14,029 nt of DNA from STD1-204 sp041649895 (lineage in GTDB: Bacteria > Patescibacteriota > Minisyncoccia > Minisyncoccales > Minisyncoccaceae), in the NCBI GenBank assembly GCA_041649895.1, contig JBAZMG010000025.1, positions 1 to 14,029 on the forward strand. The letters run 5' to 3'. Below the pieces are notes generated by a model. The model saw only the letters and a program-made list of their open reading frames with translations, ran no database searches and was not told the DNA's origin. This document shows, one piece after another, positions 1-4,893 of the stretch. How positions within the stretch are numbered: position 1 is the stretch's first letter; the number at the start of each line of letters is the position of its first letter. The position numbers and the translations under genes were made by a program.

Positions 1-599
1 GATGTTTATATTACGATGGCGTCGATGATTATGTTAATCATGTTAATGTGAATTTTAGCGAGGGGTCTCCGCATACATATTCTGCTTGGGTTAAGTGGAG
101 TGGTAGCGCTCCTACGGCGTCTATTGTTCCTTTTGGGGGAACTGGAAGTTGTGATTTTATTCAGTTATATTCGAGTGGTTCGTATACTTTTATGTTTCGC
201 GATCATTCTCCTTGCACACAAACAACAATAACTAATAGCAATACGCAAACTTTATATAATGAAAAGTGGCATTTTATTACATGGTCAATTAATTCAAGCA
301 AGCAGCTCTTTTTTTATATTGATGGGCTGAAAAATGGAGACACAATGACTTTGGTTAACTCAGCAATTTATTATAATTGGATTGCAAAGGGATACTCTGC
401 TACCGGATTTTTAAGTAACTATTTATGGAAAGGCTATATTGACGAAGTCCGTATTTTTGACGCCGCTATGCCAACCTCTCAAATTGAGCAAATGTATTTC
501 GCTGGATTGAGTAAGCTTTTCGCCAAAAACCAAATCACCCAATCCGAGTACCAGCAGCGCTTAGCAAACTTACCAGCTAATAATTTCGCCAAAGAATAA
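1..599 (+). CDS. LamG-domain (concanavalin A-like) surface protein, 5' truncated by window edge
   Basis: The reading frame is open to the left edge (first full codon at base 3), so this is the 3' part of a longer gene. The GTG at 48 is an internal Val codon, because homology to the next gene begins upstream of it: YYDGVDDYV here matches FSFDGTDDFV there. The visible part is a LamG jelly-roll: SAWVKW strand, WHFITWS, FFYIDGLKNGD, then GYIDEVRIFDAAMPTSQIEQ. A tail of about 30 residues (GLSKLFAKNQITQSEYQQRL) follows and resembles the short C-terminal SHOCT domain. By analogy with the gene at 654, the missing N-terminus probably carries a type IV prepilin segment, but that is not visible. LamG folds usually bind carbohydrate or protein ligands outside the cell. 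The next gene starts 54 bases downstream, so the two may be co-transcribed. Confidence 0.85.
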   Translation, partial: CLYYDGVDDYVNHVNVNFSEGSPHTYSAWVKWSGSAPTASIVPFGGTGSCDFIQLYSSGSYTFMFRDHSPCTQTTITNSNTQTLYNEKWHFITWSINSSKQLFFYIDGLKNGDTMTLVNSAIYYNWIAKGYSATGFLSNYLWKGYIDEVRIFDAAMPTSQIEQMYFAGLSKLFAKNQITQSEYQQRLANLPANNFAKE

Positions 600-612
600 T
601 ATATCCTAATGT

Positions 613-630
613 AGCGGATATCTATCCGCT
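613..630. repeat. 8-bp perfect hairpin (AGCGGATA arms)
   Basis: AGCGGATA, a 2-base spacer (TC), then TATCCGCT. It lies between the two LamG genes and is followed by TCAA. A second hairpin of the same style (AAGCGGAC-ATA-GTCCGCTT, then CAA) is at 4506-4524. There is no T-tract, so a terminator role is doubtful. Confidence 0.6.
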
Positions 631-634
631 TCAA

Positions 635-669
635 GATTCTTGATTCTTAATTCATGATTCTTAATTCTT
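635..669. repeat. Heptamer tandem repeat, five units, overlapping the start of the prepilin gene
   Basis: Five consecutive 7-base units: GATTCTT, GATTCTT, AATTCAT, GATTCTT, AATTCTT. The ATG of the downstream prepilin gene (654-656) begins in the third unit, so the last two units are translated. The unit length is not a multiple of three. Confidence 0.75.
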
Positions 670-1616
670 CAAAATTTAACAGCTTAAACAAACTTAATTA
701 CACATTTCGTGGTAATTTTGCGTTTACCTTGATTGAATTACTTGTGGTAATAGCTATTATTGGCATTCTCTCCGCTTTGATTATTATTGGAATGAACTCG
801 ACAACACAAAAAGCCACAATCGCCAAAGCACAGGTGTTTTCCAATTCATTACGCAACTCATTGATGGGTAATTTGGTTTCCGAATGGAAATTCGATCAAG
901 TCAATTTTCCAGCCGCCGGTCAAACCCCTGATTCATGGAGCGGAGGCAATGCGGGAACGCTTTATGGTTCTGGTGGATTGCAAAGTTTTCCCCAGCTTCA
1001 ATCAGCTGCAAGTTGTGTTTCGGGAGGTTGTTTTTCTTTCGACGGGACAGATGATTTTGTTGACTGCGCTGATGGTGATAATTTGGATATTACCGATGCG
1101 ATTACAATTAGCGCGTGGGCTTATAAAGAAGGTGTTTATGTAGATGCTAATACTATTGTTGGTAAATTAGAAACAGCATATTGGGTCTATGTTTATTCTA
1201 GTCACAATATAAAAGTATGGACAAATATTGGAGGAGCTTCAATTCCAAGGACCACTTCAGCAAATACTTTTTCTGATAATCAATGGCATTATGTTGTTTT
1301 CTCATATAACGAAAACGGAGGAAGTAATAACTTCAATATTTATATTGATGGGGTCAATAAATATGCAACTACATTGGCTGGAAAGATTAGTACAAACAAT
1401 TCTGATTTTCATATTGGATCATCTGGCGGTTCGGGAAGCTACTTTTTTACTGGCAGAATTGATGATGTTCGTATATTCAATGCCGCAATGCCGACTTCTC
1501 AAATTCAACAAATGTATTTTGTGGGCATTAATAAATTACTTGCTAAAAACCAAATCACGGAAAACGAATACAATAATCGTATCGCTGATTTAACAAATAA
1601 TTACGCTAAGGAGTAA
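654..1616 (+). CDS. Type IV prepilin-like protein with LamG domain and SHOCT-like tail
   Basis: 320 residues. Residues 1-23 form a leader with three basic residues (K7, K13, R19). A class III signal/pilin segment follows: FTLIELLVVIAIIGILSAL from F24, with the conserved glutamate at +5 (E28). The residue before the predicted prepilin peptidase site is Ala23 rather than the usual Gly. Residues 45-75 form a polar helix (TTQKATIAKAQVFSNSLRN). From about 125 to 285 there is a LamG jelly-roll (CFSFDGTDDFVDC, ITISAWAY, WHYVVFSY, FNIYIDGV, GRIDDVRIF). Residues 290-320 are the conserved tail (KLLAKNQITENEYNNRIADL). ATG 654 is the only usable start before the pilin segment. The likely product is a surface pilin or pseudopilin with an adhesive head. 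The N-terminus is nearly identical to the gene at 13759, and the C-terminus is close to the gene at 1-599. No promoter was seen just upstream. Pilus assembly genes are not in this window. Confidence 0.9.
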   Translation: MILNSSKFNSLNKLNYTFRGNFAFTLIELLVVIAIIGILSALIIIGMNSTTQKATIAKAQVFSNSLRNSLMGNLVSEWKFDQVNFPAAGQTPDSWSGGNAGTLYGSGGLQSFPQLQSAASCVSGGCFSFDGTDDFVDCADGDNLDITDAITISAWAYKEGVYVDANTIVGKLETAYWVYVYSSHNIKVWTNIGGASIPRTTSANTFSDNQWHYVVFSYNENGGSNNFNIYIDGVNKYATTLAGKISTNNSDFHIGSSGGSGSYFFTGRIDDVRIFNAAMPTSQIQQMYFVGINKLLAKNQITENEYNNRIADLTNNYAKE

Positions 1617-1643
1617 TGTTTGGGGGCTAAGCCCCCAAACATT
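1615..1643 (+). terminator. Palindrome copy A / probable intrinsic terminator
   Basis: Perfect 13-bp stem (AATGTTTGGGGGC / GCCCCCAAACATT) with loop TAA, followed by CTTATTTT. The first stem bases are the last two bases of the prepilin stop codon. Similar palindromes occur at 4297-4325 and 4412-4440. Confidence 0.7.
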
Positions 1644-1677
1644 CTTATTTTGCAGAGCAAAGCGAGTTTTTTGGTGC

Positions 1678-1705
1678 TTGATTCTTTGATGTTTTTTGCT
1701 ATAAT
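1678..1705 (+). promoter_or_regulatory. Promoter for the LemA-like gene
   Basis: TTGATT at 1678-1683, 16-base spacer, TATAAT at 1700-1705, preceded by TGC (extended -10). Predicted start of transcription is near 1712, giving a leader of about 26 bases without a Shine-Dalgarno sequence. Confidence 0.6.
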
Positions 1706-1737
1706 CAAAACATAAGAACCTCAATTTTTGCGGATTT

Positions 1738-2436
1738 ATGGACATTTCCACTATTTACGTCGTTGTTGCCTTGTTTGCCATTGTTCTATTGGCTCTAGCC
1801 AGTTTTTCTTATTCGCTGATGAGAATGAAAAGGCAAACACAAACGGCTTGGAATGATTTTGAAAGCGAATTAAAAAAGAAGATAGAGATCGCGATGGGCG
1901 TAGTAGGCGAAATAATGAAGTATGCCGCGTTTGAAAAAGTATTGGTCAGTGAAATTTTGAGGGCAAAAAAGAGGGCGGATGCCGCGCAAACGGAAGAGGA
2001 AAAGAAAGAGGCTGGCAATGGATTGACAAGGGTTTTAAAATCGGTTTTTAATGCTTCGGAAAAATATCCGGATCTAAAAATCTCACAAAAATTCTTGGGA
2101 TTGAAGAAAGAGTGGGAAGAGCTTCAAAACGATATGGAATCAGCAAAACGCCTTTACAATGAGGGTAAAGATATGCTAAAAAGCGTTGCAGGCAAGATAC
2201 CTTTTAGATTCGCTTTTAAAAAAGGGGAGCCCGAGATGGAATTCGACGGAGAGGTTGTGGGCAAGAACAAAGCGTCAGTCAAAAAGAAAAGCGAATACAA
2301 AAAAGAAGAAACGGAAAACGTATTCAAAAAGATCAGCATAAAAAATCATTCGGCGGAGAAGATCAAGCCGAAAAGATTTACCCCCACCTTTTCAAAAAAG
2401 AAAAAAGATGGGGGAAATAATAATAAAGTTAGTTAA
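1738..2436 (+). CDS. Divergent LemA-family membrane protein with lysine-rich C-terminal tail
   Basis: 232 residues. One N-terminal membrane segment (about 5-25) precedes a helical domain that aligns with the LemA encoded next door: MKRQTQTAWNDFESELKKKIE against LRNRTQEAWSDIDVQLKRRYD, and SEKYPDLKISQKFLGLKKEW against AENYPNLKASDNFIELQREL, ending in SAKRLYN. The hallmark LemA segment LIPNLVETVKGYA is replaced by IAMGVVGEIMKYA, so it is a diverged paralogue. From about residue 160 a 70-residue tail very rich in Lys and Glu replaces the usual short C-terminus; it is probably disordered and could bind nucleic acid or acidic surfaces. The molecular function of LemA is poorly known, and the family is often paired with HtpX, as here. 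It has its own promoter and no clear ribosome binding site. Confidence 0.75.
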   Translation: MDISTIYVVVALFAIVLLALASFSYSLMRMKRQTQTAWNDFESELKKKIEIAMGVVGEIMKYAAFEKVLVSEILRAKKRADAAQTEEEKKEAGNGLTRVLKSVFNASEKYPDLKISQKFLGLKKEWEELQNDMESAKRLYNEGKDMLKSVAGKIPFRFAFKKGEPEMEFDGEVVGKNKASVKKKSEYKKEETENVFKKISIKNHSAEKIKPKRFTPTFSKKKKDGGNNNKVS

Positions 2437-2443
2437 TATCCGC

Positions 2444-2513
2444 CATTGCCTCGCCGAAGCCTATGGGCAAAGGAGGGCATTGCCTCGCCGAAGCCCGTAG
2501 GGGCAAAGTAGGG
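2444..2513. repeat. Tandem pair of GC-richer intergenic repeat units
   Basis: Two adjacent units, 2444-2477 (34 bases) and 2478-2513 (36 bases), both starting CATTGCCTCGCCGAAGCC and ending in GGGCAAAG followed by GAGGG or TAGGG. Each unit can fold through TTGCC/GGCAA arms. They separate the two LemA-type genes and are clearly more GC-rich than the flanking coding DNA, suggesting a REP-like dispersed element. Confidence 0.7.
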
Positions 2514-2548
2514 CTTCTGCAGGACTATGGCGCGACAAAGATAAATAT

Positions 2549-3112
2549 ATGTCAACAGGTGTTATTCTTATTCTCGTTGCTATCGCTGTAATTATCGTTT
2601 ATTTGTTCAGCGCTTTCAACAGTTTGATAAAATTAAGAAACAGGACGCAGGAAGCATGGTCGGATATAGATGTTCAATTAAAAAGAAGGTATGACCTTAT
2701 ACCTAATTTGGTTGAAACAGTAAAAGGATACGCCAGCCACGAGAGCGGCACGTTTGAAAAAGTAATCCAGGCGAGAAACGTCGCTATGTCCGCGCAAGGC
2801 ACAAAAGCAAAAGCGGAAGCGGAAAACGTATTATCGGGAACTTTAAAAAGTTTGTTCGCGCTCGCTGAAAATTACCCGAACTTGAAAGCTTCGGATAACT
2901 TCATTGAATTGCAAAGAGAGTTGCGCGACACGGAAGACAAGGTTCAGGCCGCCAGAAGATTTTACAATGGCAACGCTTTGAACTTGAAGACAATGATAGA
3001 ATCTTTCCCTTCAAACATTATCGCTTCTATGTTTTCGTTCAAGCCGATGGATTTCTTCGAGATCGAAGAAGAAGCGCAAAGACAAGCTCCGAAAGTTGAT
3101 TTTAAGAATTAA
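2549..3112 (+). CDS. lemA: LemA family protein
   Basis: 187 residues, the normal family length. An N-terminal membrane helix (about 4-24) is followed by the characteristic coiled four-helix domain: LRNRTQEAWSDIDVQLKRRY, DLIPNLVETVKGYASHE, AENYPNLKASDNFIELQREL, and AARRFYNGNALNLKTMIESF. The family-typical end (FPSNIIASMFSFKPMDFFEI, then APKVDF) is intact. The predicted topology is a short outside N-terminus with a soluble helical domain. It lies upstream of the M48 protease htpX, a widely conserved arrangement suggesting a shared role in envelope protein quality control. The ATG at 2549 is preceded only by AT-rich sequence (AAAGATAAATAT), with no Shine-Dalgarno. Confidence 0.93.
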   Translation: MSTGVILILVAIAVIIVYLFSAFNSLIKLRNRTQEAWSDIDVQLKRRYDLIPNLVETVKGYASHESGTFEKVIQARNVAMSAQGTKAKAEAENVLSGTLKSLFALAENYPNLKASDNFIELQRELRDTEDKVQAARRFYNGNALNLKTMIESFPSNIIASMFSFKPMDFFEIEEEAQRQAPKVDFKN

Positions 3113-3152
3113 AAATAATATACGCTTTTTCAAGATAGCGGCAGGTTGCAAA

Positions 3153-3178
3153 CCCGCCATAGTCTGGATTAGGGCGGG
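3153..3178. repeat. Imperfect intergenic hairpin (CCCGCC / GGCGGG)
   Basis: CCCGCC at 3153-3158 pairs with GGCGGG at 3173-3178 around a 14-base loop. GCGG and GGTT segments just upstream (about 3139-3147) offer competing pairings with AACCCGC. It lies 6 bases before the possible small ORF at 3185. Confidence 0.35.
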
Positions 3179-3184
3179 ACAGAG

Positions 3185-3292
3185 ATGAAAAATTTTAAGA
3201 AAACAATTATCAGGCACAAGAAGAAACTTAGGAAAAAGTTCAATAAACTAAGCGACAAGGACCAGAAAAGGATGGGCATCCTGAAGAAGTAG
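3185..3292 (+). CDS. Possible small, highly basic 35-residue protein
   Basis: ATG AAA AAT TTT ... AAG AAG TAG encodes a peptide starting MKNFKKTIIRHKKKLRKKFN and ending KLSDKDQKRMGILKK. About 40% of residues are Lys or Arg, in heptad-like helical spacing with hydrophobic positions (F, I, L, F, L). It occupies most of the gap between lemA and htpX, in the same direction. I do not recognise the family. The coherent composition (basic helix, then SDKDQ cap) and position favour a real gene, but the length is too short to be sure and there is no convincing ribosome binding site. It could be a nucleic-acid- or ribosome-binding peptide, or simply a chance frame in A-rich DNA. Confidence 0.4.
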   Translation: MKNFKKTIIRHKKKLRKKFNKLSDKDQKRMGILKK

Positions 3293-3303
3293 TTTAATTG
3301 CTT

Positions 3304-3330
3304 TGAAGGATGCTTAATCGCGTCCTTTCA
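3304..3330. other. Hairpin just upstream of htpX
   Basis: TGAAGGATGC (3304-3313) pairs with GCGTCCTTTCA (3320-3330), with one wobble and one bulged T, around loop TTAATC. It ends 11 bases before the htpX ATG. There is no T-tract. It may mark the end of the preceding transcript or influence htpX translation. Confidence 0.4.
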
Positions 3331-3341
3331 GCATTAAAAAT

Positions 3342-4286
3342 ATGGCAGCAACATTATACGCCCAAGCCGAATCTAATATCTGGAAGACTTTTTTTTTGAT
3401 CTTCTTTTTTTGCATATTCCTTATTCTTTTAGGCTGGTTGTTCAGCTCTGTATTTAACAATCAGGCTTTTTTGTATATTGCCGTGATTTTAAGCATTGTT
3501 TCCAGTATTTCGTCTTATTGGTATTCGGATAAAATAGTTTTGGCAAGCACCGGAGCGCAATTGATAGAAAAGAAAGACATTCCCGAACTTTACCGGATCG
3601 TGGAAAATCTTTGTATTGAGACCGGCCTGCCGATGCCAAAAATATATATTTTAAACGAGGATCAGCCCAATGCCTTTGCCACGGGCAGAGACGCGAATCA
3701 CGCGGTGATCGCCGTCACGAAGGGATTGCTTCAAAGATTGCAGAGGACGGAGCTTGAGGGGGTGATCGCCCACGAGCTGTCGCACATCAGAAACAAAGAT
3801 ATTCTTTTGCAAACTGTAATAGTTGTTTTGGTGGGAATTGTAAGCATTGCTTCCAATTTATTTTTACGATTCGGTTTTTGGGGAGGGGACAGAGACAATG
3901 ATAGAAATGTTAACCCGATATTGGTTGTACTCAGCATAGTGGCCGCAATTTTAGCCCCGATAGGCGCTTTAATGTTGCAATTGGCCGTTTCTCGACAAAG
4001 AGAATTTTTGGCCGATGCTTCGGGTGCGCTTTTGACAAGATATCCGGAAGGACTCGCGAGTGCCTTGGCGAAAATTGCCGCGGACCCGCATCCTATGTCT
4101 CGGGCCAGTAATACCACGGCGCATCTTTTTATCGAGTCGCCAATGAGAGGCAAAAAGGCAACCGGCGGATTCGCGAAATTATTTATGACCCATCCGCCGA
4201 TAGAAGAGAGAATCGCCGCTTTAAGAGGATTGCAGCTGCCACCCGCCGGATCAGAAGGAATAGAAACAGAAACATTCACAAAATAA
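3342..4286 (+). CDS. htpX: HtpX-like M48 zinc metalloprotease
   Basis: 314 residues. Two N-terminal membrane helices (about 14-38 and 42-60) precede a cytosol-facing catalytic domain. The zinc site is HELSH (144-148) with the third ligand expected at E221 in SRQREFLADASG, the usual M48B pattern. Two further membrane segments lie at about 157-178 and 191-215. The conserved PNAFATGRD (109-117), DPHPMSR and THPPIEERI segments are present, so the enzyme looks complete and active. HtpX is known to degrade misfolded or damaged membrane proteins. The pairing with lemA upstream is classical. The start at 3342 has no Shine-Dalgarno (preceding bases are AT-rich). A palindrome begins 10 bases after the stop. 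Confidence 0.95.
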   Translation: MAATLYAQAESNIWKTFFLIFFFCIFLILLGWLFSSVFNNQAFLYIAVILSIVSSISSYWYSDKIVLASTGAQLIEKKDIPELYRIVENLCIETGLPMPKIYILNEDQPNAFATGRDANHAVIAVTKGLLQRLQRTELEGVIAHELSHIRNKDILLQTVIVVLVGIVSIASNLFLRFGFWGGDRDNDRNVNPILVVLSIVAAILAPIGALMLQLAVSRQREFLADASGALLTRYPEGLASALAKIAADPHPMSRASNTTAHLFIESPMRGKKATGGFAKLFMTHPPIEERIAALRGLQLPPAGSEGIETETFTK

Positions 4287-4296
4287 CCAGATGCAG

Positions 4297-4325
4297 AATG
4301 TTTGGGGGTTAAACCCCCAAACATT
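4297..4325. repeat. Palindrome copy B
   Basis: Perfect 13-bp stem (AATGTTTGGGGGT / ACCCCCAAACATT), loop TAA. It differs from copy A by a C-G to T-A change in the innermost pair, so pairing is kept. It lies 10 bases after htpX. Confidence 0.75.
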
Positions 4326-4338
4326 GTTAAGCATAAGA

Positions 4339-4370
4339 AAGCAACCGCTGAAGGGCGGCTTTTCTTTTTT
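4339..4370 (+). terminator. Probable intrinsic terminator after htpX
   Basis: CCGCT (4345-4349) pairs with GGCGG (4354-4358) around a GAAG loop, with outer AAG/CTT pairs possible. It is followed immediately by a long T-rich run (TTTTCTTTTTT) ending at 4370. Confidence 0.55.
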
Positions 4371-4411
4371 ATCTTTTTATACTATATTAACTATATTCGC
4401 CCAAAAGAAAG

Positions 4412-4440
4412 AATGTTTGGGAGCTTAGCTCTCAAACATA
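4412..4440. repeat. Palindrome copy C (opposite orientation)
   Basis: AATGTTTGGGAGC, loop TTA, GCTCTCAAACATA. Relative to A and B, one G-C pair has become A-T with pairing kept, and another has become a G-T wobble. The loop TTA and the T-rich flank on the minus strand (ATTCTTTCTTTT) suggest it is inserted in the reverse direction. Confidence 0.65.
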
Positions 4441-4505
4441 AGAAAGATGTACTTTGTGTGTGTAATTCGTACTTGGGGGTGCTCATTTTCTTTTATCTGA
4501 GATGA

Positions 4506-4524
4506 AAGCGGACATAGTCCGCTT
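4506..4524. repeat. 8-bp perfect hairpin (AAGCGGAC arms)
   Basis: AAGCGGAC, loop ATA, GTCCGCTT, followed by CAA. Same style and same 3' flank as the hairpin at 613-630. Confidence 0.6.
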
Positions 4525-4536
4525 CAAAACCCAAAG

Positions 4537-4553
4537 TACTAACTACTAACTAC
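4537..4553. repeat. TACTAAC heptamer repeat, 2.4 units
   Basis: TACTAAC, TACTAAC, TAC. It lies 12 bases after the AAGCGGAC hairpin, mirroring the hairpin-plus-heptamer order seen at 613-669. Confidence 0.6.
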
Positions 4554-4592
4554 AAATTACTCTGCGAATTTGAATGAAATGAAAATGAGCAC

Positions 4593-4677
4593 GGAGAGGT
4601 GCAAGAGTGGTTTAATTGGCAGTCCTGGAAAGACTGTGTGTCGAAAGGCACCGAGAGTTCGAATCTCTCCCTCTCCG
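4593..4677 (+). tRNA. tRNA-Ser (anticodon GGA)
   Basis: 85 bases folding as a class II tRNA. Acceptor GGAGAGG (4593-4599) pairs with CCTCTCC (4670-4676), with discriminator G4677. The D-stem is CAA/TTG (4602-4604 and 4616-4618). The anticodon stem is CAGTC/GACTG with loop CTGGAAA, anticodon GGA at 4627-4629. The long variable arm is GTGTC-GAAA-GGCAC, and the T-arm is GAGAG-TTCGAAT-CTCTC. The next bases are CTT, so the 3' CCA is not encoded and must be added by a nucleotidyltransferase. It reads UCC and UCU serine codons. Confidence 0.96.
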
Positions 4678-4719
4678 CTTTATGTCAAAGACACCCGAAG
4701 GGGTGTCTTTGACATAAAG
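4678..4719. other. 19-bp perfect hairpin abutting the tRNA 3' end
   Basis: The left arm 4678-4696 (CTTTATGTCAAAGACACCC) is exactly complementary to 4701-4719, with loop GAAG. It begins at the base after the tRNA discriminator. An inner part (AAAGACACCC / GGGTGTCTTT) resembles a terminator, but there is no free T-tract after the stem. It may act as a tRNA 3'-processing or termination structure, or be an inserted palindrome. Confidence 0.75.
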
Positions 4720-4725
4720 GATGAA

Positions 4726-4840
4726 AGAGATTCGAAGGCGGAGCCGCGGCTGGCGGCGAGCCCGTACCGGAGCGCGTCCGCCAGCTGGCGGACGACGCGT
4801 GGGCTGTAAGTCCTGAGCTTGTCGAAGGACGAATCTCTCC
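4726..4840. repeat. GC-rich palindromic block bounded by partial copies of the tRNA T-arm
   Basis: An inverted 11-base copy of the tRNA T-arm (AGAGATTCGAA) is at 4726-4736, and a direct 11-base copy (CGAATCTCTCC, identical to 4660-4670) is at 4830-4840. Between them lies DNA far richer in GC than its surroundings, including AGCCGCGGCT (4742-4751), a 20-base perfect palindrome at 4775-4794 centred on CCAGCTGG, and the hairpin GTCCTGAG-CTTGT-CGAAGGAC at 4810-4830. Confidence 0.6.
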
Positions 4841-4878
4841 AGAAAATAAAATCGACACTTCTGTCCGTTTTTGGTTTA

Positions 4879-4887
4879 TGGTATAAT
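4879..4887 (+). promoter_or_regulatory. Extended -10 promoter, probably giving a leaderless mRNA
   Basis: TGGTATAAT, with the ATG of the next gene only 6 bases after the hexamer (4894). No good -35 is seen at the right distance (TTCTGT at 4859-4864). Confidence 0.55.
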
Positions 4888-4893
4888 TTGTTT

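Larger units (their letters stand above)
4441..4592. other. Non-coding stretch between the palindromes and the tRNA gene
   Basis: Together with 4287-4440 this makes about 300 bases without a protein gene. Besides the palindromes and terminator listed separately, it holds the AAGCGGAC hairpin and a TACTAAC heptamer run. Short open frames here read through hairpins and lack family resemblance. No confident promoter for the tRNA was found. Confidence 0.5.

Noticed and set aside
48..50. GTG as start codon of the first gene
   Set aside because: Conserved LamG residues (YYDGVDDYV) lie upstream in the same frame, so the gene extends beyond the left edge.
2444..2513. CRISPR array
   Set aside because: Only two directly adjacent units with no spacer between them.
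4302..4505. 67-codon frame between htpX and the tRNA
   Set aside because: It runs through two palindromes and a terminator; no ribosome binding site and no family resemblance.
4570..4809. 79-codon frame covering the tRNA-Ser gene
   Set aside because: It reads through the tRNA, the 19-bp hairpin and GC-rich repeats; the translation has no coherent composition.
4819..4893. Upstream TTG start extending the transglutaminase-like gene by 25 residues
   Set aside because: It begins inside a GC-rich repeat, and the strong extended -10 at 4879-4887 lies downstream of it, making ATG 4894 the better start.
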